From UBA2882 sp045542735 (GTDB lineage: Bacteria > Bacillota > Clostridia > Lachnospirales > Lachnospiraceae), in contig JAZQLQ010000022.1 in NCBI GenBank assembly GCA_045542735.1, forward strand, positions 1 to 64,000: a stretch of 64,000 bases of DNA. Direction: 5' to 3'. The notes under the pieces were generated by a model. That model made no database searches and was not told where the DNA came from. It saw only the letters and a program-made list of their open reading frames with translations. The translations under genes and the position numbers were made by a program. This document shows, piece after piece, positions 60,723 through 64,000 of this stretch (its first letter is position 1; each line of letters opens with the position of its first letter).

Positions 60723-60878
60723 ATGAAGAAGAAAATTGATTTACAAAAAGGAGCCGAGATATTTGCAGATGTGAAGCAAAAGACATCGGTCGCAGTTAAG
60801 AAAACAGCAGAAGTCAGCAAACAGGTTGCAACAAATGTGGCGGGCAATGCCCGCCTTTTTATTTTGGTCAAAAATTAA
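60723..60878 (+). CDS. Small basic protein, possibly a truncated remnant
   Basis: This 51-residue frame reads MKKKIDLQKGAEIFADVKQK, then TSVAVKKTAEVSKQVATNV and a short tail, preceded by AGGGA. The first 40 residues form a lysine-rich amphipathic helix. Its last third runs through an intrinsic terminator stem, which is odd for an intact gene. It may be the beginning of a larger, now truncated, protein. No function is recognised. Confidence 0.4.
   Translation: MKKKIDLQKGAEIFADVKQKTSVAVKKTAEVSKQVATNVAGNARLFILVKN
60839..60862 (+). terminator. Intrinsic terminator
   Basis: GGCGGGC (60839-60845) pairs perfectly with GCCCGCC (60849-60855) around AAT, followed by TTTTTATTTT. It isolates the defence locus to the right from upstream transcription. 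Confidence 0.9.
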
Positions 60879-60983
60879 TTCAATTTAGTCAAAAGTTCAA
60901 AAAAGACTAAATTGAACTTGATTTAGACGTAGTTAAAAGATATAATTCAATTAAGTCAAAATACAAAAAATGACTAAATTGAA
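60879..60983 (+). promoter_or_regulatory. Promoter of the fic-hsdM unit flanked by two inverted repeats
   Basis: Inverted repeat 1 is TTCAATTTAGTC (60879-60890) with GACTAAATTGAA (60905-60916), perfect. Repeat 2 is TTCAATTAAGTCA (60946-60958) with TGACTAAATTGAA (60971-60983), one mismatch. Between them lies TTGATT (60918-60923), 17 bp, perfect TATAAT (60941-60946). Four near-identical half-sites around one promoter strongly suggest an autoregulated operator. Confidence 0.8.
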
Positions 60984-61003
60984 AAATAAATGAGGTAGTT
61001 AAA

Positions 61004-62065
61004 GTGAGAGAATTTGATTATACAAAGAAATGGGAGAAGTTGTTGACACCTGAGATTGTCAAATATCTTACAATAATTCATGAATATAAAGGTGAACAGC
61101 GTTTAATAGCAGAACGACATGCGGATGTGTTAGAAAGTCTTGTTGAAGTGGCTAAGATTCAGAGTACGGAAAGTTCTAATAAGATTGAGGGTATATATAC
61201 ATCGGATGAGCGATTGAAAAAAATCGTTTTAGATAAGACAAGACCGCAAACAAGGAATGAGCGAGAGATTGCGGGATACAGAGATGTATTGAATACGATT
61301 CATGAAAGTTTTGAACACATTCCGGTGAGAGATACCTTTATATTACAACTGCATAGAGATCTGTACAAATTTGAAAATGCATCAAACGGTGGCAGATTTA
61401 AGGCGGTAGACAATATTATTGAGGAAGAAGATGAAAAAGGTAATAAGTTTGTCAGATTCCAACCTTTGGCGGCATGGGAAACGCCGGAAGCGGTTATTGC
61501 ATTGTGCGCAACTTATAATGAGGTCATAAATAGAAGCGATGCGGATCCTTTGCTGGTAATACCGATGTTTATCATTGACTTTCTTTGTATTCATCCTTTC
61601 AGCGACGGAAATGGAAGAATGAGTAGGCTTCTTACTTTGCTTCTTCTTTATCAGAATGATTATATAGTCGGTAAATATATTAGTTTGGAGAAATTAATAG
61701 AGAAGACAAAAGACAATTACTATGACGCATTACAAGAGTCGTCTCAAAAATGGATGAGCGGTGGAAACAATTACGAGCCGTTTGTAAAATATATGCTTGG
61801 CATTATTGTTGCTGCATATAGAGAATTTTTTGAGAGGGCTCAGATAGTCGAAGAAAAGAAAGTGTCTAAACCGGATCGGGTGGAAGAACTAATTAAGAAT
61901 CATTTGGGAACTATCACAAAGAAAGAAATAGCGGATGATTTGTCAGGGATTAGTATGACAACCATTCAGAGAACCTTGGCTGATTTGTTAAAGCAAGAAA
62001 AAATTATTAAGATTGGAAACGGTCGTTACACAAAATACAAATGGAACTGGGATAGGGAGAATTAA
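61004..62065 (+). CDS. Fic-family protein with C-terminal winged helix
   Basis: The 353-residue protein has the N-terminal inhibitory motif SSNKIEG (about 53-59; S/T-x-x-x-E-G of class II Fic), the Fic core HPFSDGNGRMSRL (about 197-209; HPFx(D)GNGRxxR, complete) and a C-terminal winged helix (TITKKEIADDLSGISMTTIQ, then RTLADLLKQEKII). Fic proteins transfer AMP or related groups to target proteins. The start is GTG behind GAGGT. It lies three bases before hsdM and probably binds the inverted repeats ahead of its gene. Confidence 0.92.
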   Translation: MREFDYTKKWEKLLTPEIVKYLTIIHEYKGEQRLIAERHADVLESLVEVAKIQSTESSNKIEGIYTSDERLKKIVLDKTRPQTRNEREIAGYRDVLNTIHESFEHIPVRDTFILQLHRDLYKFENASNGGRFKAVDNIIEEEDEKGNKFVRFQPLAAWETPEAVIALCATYNEVINRSDADPLLVIPMFIIDFLCIHPFSDGNGRMSRLLTLLLLYQNDYIVGKYISLEKLIEKTKDNYYDALQESSQKWMSGGNNYEPFVKYMLGIIVAAYREFFERAQIVEEKKVSKPDRVEELIKNHLGTITKKEIADDLSGISMTTIQRTLADLLKQEKIIKIGNGRYTKYKWNWDREN

Positions 62066-62068
62066 AAC

Positions 62069-63568
62069 ATGATTACAGGCGAATTGAAAAACAGAATAGA
62101 CAGTTTGTGGGAGATTTTTTGGACAGGCGGACTGACAAATCCGTTAGATGTCATTGAACAGATGACATATTTGATGTTTATTCATGATTTGGATGACTCT
62201 GATAATATTCATGCAAAAGAAAGCGCTATGCTTGGATTACCATATGAAAGTGTTTTCACAAACGAAGTAAAAATCGGAGAAAGAACAATTGACGGAACGC
62301 AGTTAAAATGGTCTGTCTTCAGAGATTTTCCGGCGGATAGAATGTATTCGGTTATGCAAGAAATGGTATTTCCGTTTATTAAGAATCTTCATGCGAATAA
62401 GGACAGTGCATATTCAAAATATATGGATGATGCAATCTTTAAATTACCGACTCCATTGATGCTTTCAAAAGTTGTGGATGCGATGGACGAGTTGTATTCA
62501 CAGATGTCGAAATTGAAGGAAAGTGATGCACGAGGAGATGTGTACGAGTATTTGCTTTCAAAGCTTGCAACTGCTGGGGTAAATGGACAATTCAGAACAC
62601 CTCGCCACATCATTAAGATGATGGTAGAACTTATGGATCCGCAGGCAGATGATGTGATTTGCGATCCGAGTTGCGGTACGGCCGGATTTCTTGTTGAGGC
62701 TGGCGAATATTTAAGAGCGAACCGAAAAGAAGAGATTTTCTATGATAGAACAAAAAAAGCACACTTCATGAATCATATGTTTCACGGATTTGATATGGAC
62801 AGAACTATGCTTCGCATTGGTGCAATGAATATGATGACGCATGGTGTGGAAAGCCCGTTTATTGAGTATAGAGACAGTTTGTCAGACCAGAATCCGGACA
62901 AGGACAAATATTCTCTTATTTTGGCTAATCCGCCGTTTAAAGGAAGTCTTGATGCGGATATCGTGTCAGCAGATTTGCTCAAGGTATGTAAGACAAAAAA
63001 GACGGAACTGCTTTTCTTGGCCTTATTTGTTCGTATGCTGAAAGTTGGCGGACGATGTGCTTGTATTGTACCGGACGGAGTGTTGTTTGGCTCTTCGAAA
63101 GCGCATAAAGATATCAGAAAAGAGCTGATTGAAAATCAAAGATTAGAAGCCGTTATTTCTATGCCTTCCGGAGTCTTCAAACCATACGCCGGTGTATCGA
63201 CTGCGATTCTTGTATTTACCAAAACTAATTATGGCGGAACGGATAATGTATGGTTCTATGATATGCAGGCGGATGGATTTAGTTTGGATGATAAACGTTC
63301 TGCTGTTTCAGAGAATGATATTCCAGATATTATTGAGAGATTTAAAAATCGTGAAGCAGAACTTGCGAGAGCACGAACAGAGAAGTCTTTTATGGTTCCG
63401 AAAAAAGAAATTGTGGATAATGATTACGATTTGTCTATCAACAAGTATAAAAAGGTAGAGTACGTCGCAGTGGAATATCCACCGACGTCGGAGATTATGG
63501 CGAATATTCGAAAACTTGAAGATGAGGTTCGAAAAGAGATGGATGAGTTGGAGAAGTTGCTAAACTAA
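62069..63568 (+). CDS. hsdM: Type I restriction-modification methyltransferase subunit
   Basis: The 499-residue N6-adenine methyltransferase has the N-terminal helical domain (LWEIFWTGGLTNPLDVIEQM), SAM motif DPSCGTAGFLVEAGEYL (about 197-213), motif IV NPPF (about 287-290) and VPDGVLFGSSKAHKDIRKEL. It methylates the recognition site with an HsdS specificity subunit, which must lie beyond the window together with HsdR. GGAGAA precedes the ATG. Confidence 0.94.
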   Translation: MITGELKNRIDSLWEIFWTGGLTNPLDVIEQMTYLMFIHDLDDSDNIHAKESAMLGLPYESVFTNEVKIGERTIDGTQLKWSVFRDFPADRMYSVMQEMVFPFIKNLHANKDSAYSKYMDDAIFKLPTPLMLSKVVDAMDELYSQMSKLKESDARGDVYEYLLSKLATAGVNGQFRTPRHIIKMMVELMDPQADDVICDPSCGTAGFLVEAGEYLRANRKEEIFYDRTKKAHFMNHMFHGFDMDRTMLRIGAMNMMTHGVESPFIEYRDSLSDQNPDKDKYSLILANPPFKGSLDADIVSADLLKVCKTKKTELLFLALFVRMLKVGGRCACIVPDGVLFGSSKAHKDIRKELIENQRLEAVISMPSGVFKPYAGVSTAILVFTKTNYGGTDNVWFYDMQADGFSLDDKRSAVSENDIPDIIERFKNREAELARARTEKSFMVPKKEIVDNDYDLSINKYKKVEYVAVEYPPTSEIMANIRKLEDEVRKEMDELEKLLN

Positions 63569-63581
63569 GGGGGAAAAAGGT

Positions 63582-64000
63582 ATGGGTAAAAAGTATCATT
63601 TTAATTTAGATAAACACCCGCTGGTGTGTGGAAGAAAACCGGATTTGGATCCAGAGCAAAAAGGGGTGTTGAAACGAACCAAGGCAAGTATAGTAAAAAA
63701 GGAATTAGGGGACGCCTTTGAGAAAAAAGTGTCTGAAAGAATGACAGAAGTGTTTCCGACGGCGGAACTCATGAATGATACATATTTTGAAACAGGAAAC
63801 TATATTCAGTCATTGTTGTTATATGAATCTATTCAGATAGATCATATTTTGATTACAGAAGATGGGATCTTTTGTATTGAATCAAAGTGGTTGGATGATA
63901 ATAAGTATTTGCAGATTTCAGGGGGAGCGTTGGCAAAAACTTGGATTTTGAAAACAAAACGAGGAACAAATAATAGTGATAATAATGGACTCAAGCAGAA
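63582..64000 (+). CDS. NERD-domain protein (partial, cut by window end)
   Basis: The first 139 codons are visible and open. They start MGKKYHFNLDKHPLVCGRK and contain the nuclease-related domain pattern: ELGDAFEKKVSERM, SIQIDHILITEDGIFCIESK (conserved D and E-x-K) and a following strand region. GGGGGAAAAAGG lies before the ATG, 13 bp after hsdM. NERD proteins are thought to be nucleases related to restriction enzymes. The C-terminal part and partners are outside the window. Confidence 0.82.
   Translation, partial: MGKKYHFNLDKHPLVCGRKPDLDPEQKGVLKRTKASIVKKELGDAFEKKVSERMTEVFPTAELMNDTYFETGNYIQSLLLYESIQIDHILITEDGIFCIESKWLDDNKYLQISGGALAKTWILKTKRGTNNSDNNGLKQ

Noticed and set aside
1..64000. CRISPR arrays, rRNA operons, insertion sequences, prophage, replication origin
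   Set aside because: No regularly spaced repeats, rRNA sequences, transposase genes with inverted ends, phage structural genes or DnaA-box clusters were noticed.

Overview
The window looks like a chromosome segment of an anaerobic low-GC Firmicute, most likely a member of the Lachnospiraceae. Support comes from strong AGGAGG ribosome sites throughout, TTGACA/TATAAT promoters, a T-box leader, an infC-rpmI-rplT operon with an AUU-started infC, a dgt-dnaG-rpoD operon, a PASTA-kinase cluster in Bacillus/Clostridium order, two DUF1540 repeats in one protein and a C_GCAxxG_C_C protein. No rRNA, insertion sequence, prophage or CRISPR array was seen. Most of the window is ordinary core genome; the accessory material is at about 18.6-19.0 kb, 25.3-26.1 kb, 33.8-40.0 kb and 60.4-64.0 kb.

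Layout. 0-5 kb: a polar amino-acid ABC importer (lipoprotein, permease, ATPase, with an attenuating terminator after the lipoprotein), a GT4 glycosyltransferase and a LysR regulator. 5-9 kb: small membrane proteins, a HAD hydrolase, a membrane-anchored pseudokinase, a SEC-C protein and a C_GCAxxG_C_C protein. 9-13.5 kb: a Thr T-box leader driving a small membrane protein and thrS, then a DUF1540 protein and the attenuated infC-rpmI-rplT operon. 13.5-18.2 kb: pepD-aroK, then a Y-family polymerase and a C26 amidotransferase on the minus strand. 18.3-18.6 kb: two tRNA-Leu genes, one with the unusual AAG anticodon. 18.7-19.0 kb: a compact holin-like-toxin type I toxin-antitoxin candidate too small for usual ORF thresholds. 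19.2-25.2 kb: ion transporter, kinase, HAD, MFS, SUFU-domain and GerMN-type lipoprotein genes. 25.4-26.1 kb: a HigBA-like pair with a perfect palindromic operator.

26.2-33.8 kb: dgt-dnaG-rpoD-trmK-nif3, a nucleoside kinase with a ThrRS-like N-terminus, and the RNase P RNA. 33.8-40 kb: a surface-glycan O-acylation locus with two MBOAT proteins, each followed by an SGNH/DHHW-type partner, plus an acyltransferase-3 protein. 40-46 kb: thiN, a chemoreceptor, an MBL hydrolase, recJ and a 1-phosphofructokinase-type kinase. 46.4-58.5 kb: murE-priA-def-fmt-rsmB-rlmN-stp-prkC-rsgA-rpe, joining translation initiation, ribosome modification and Ser/Thr signalling in one run of closely spaced genes. 58.5-60.4 kb: a membrane protein with a degenerate GGDEF and an apparently intact EAL domain.

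60.4-64 kb: a broken XRE antitoxin remnant, then a class II Fic protein whose promoter lies between two matching inverted repeats, directly followed by a type I restriction-modification hsdM and the start of a NERD-domain protein cut by the window end. This is probably the start of a defence island continuing to the right. All functional calls come from reading motifs and context; no database search was possible.
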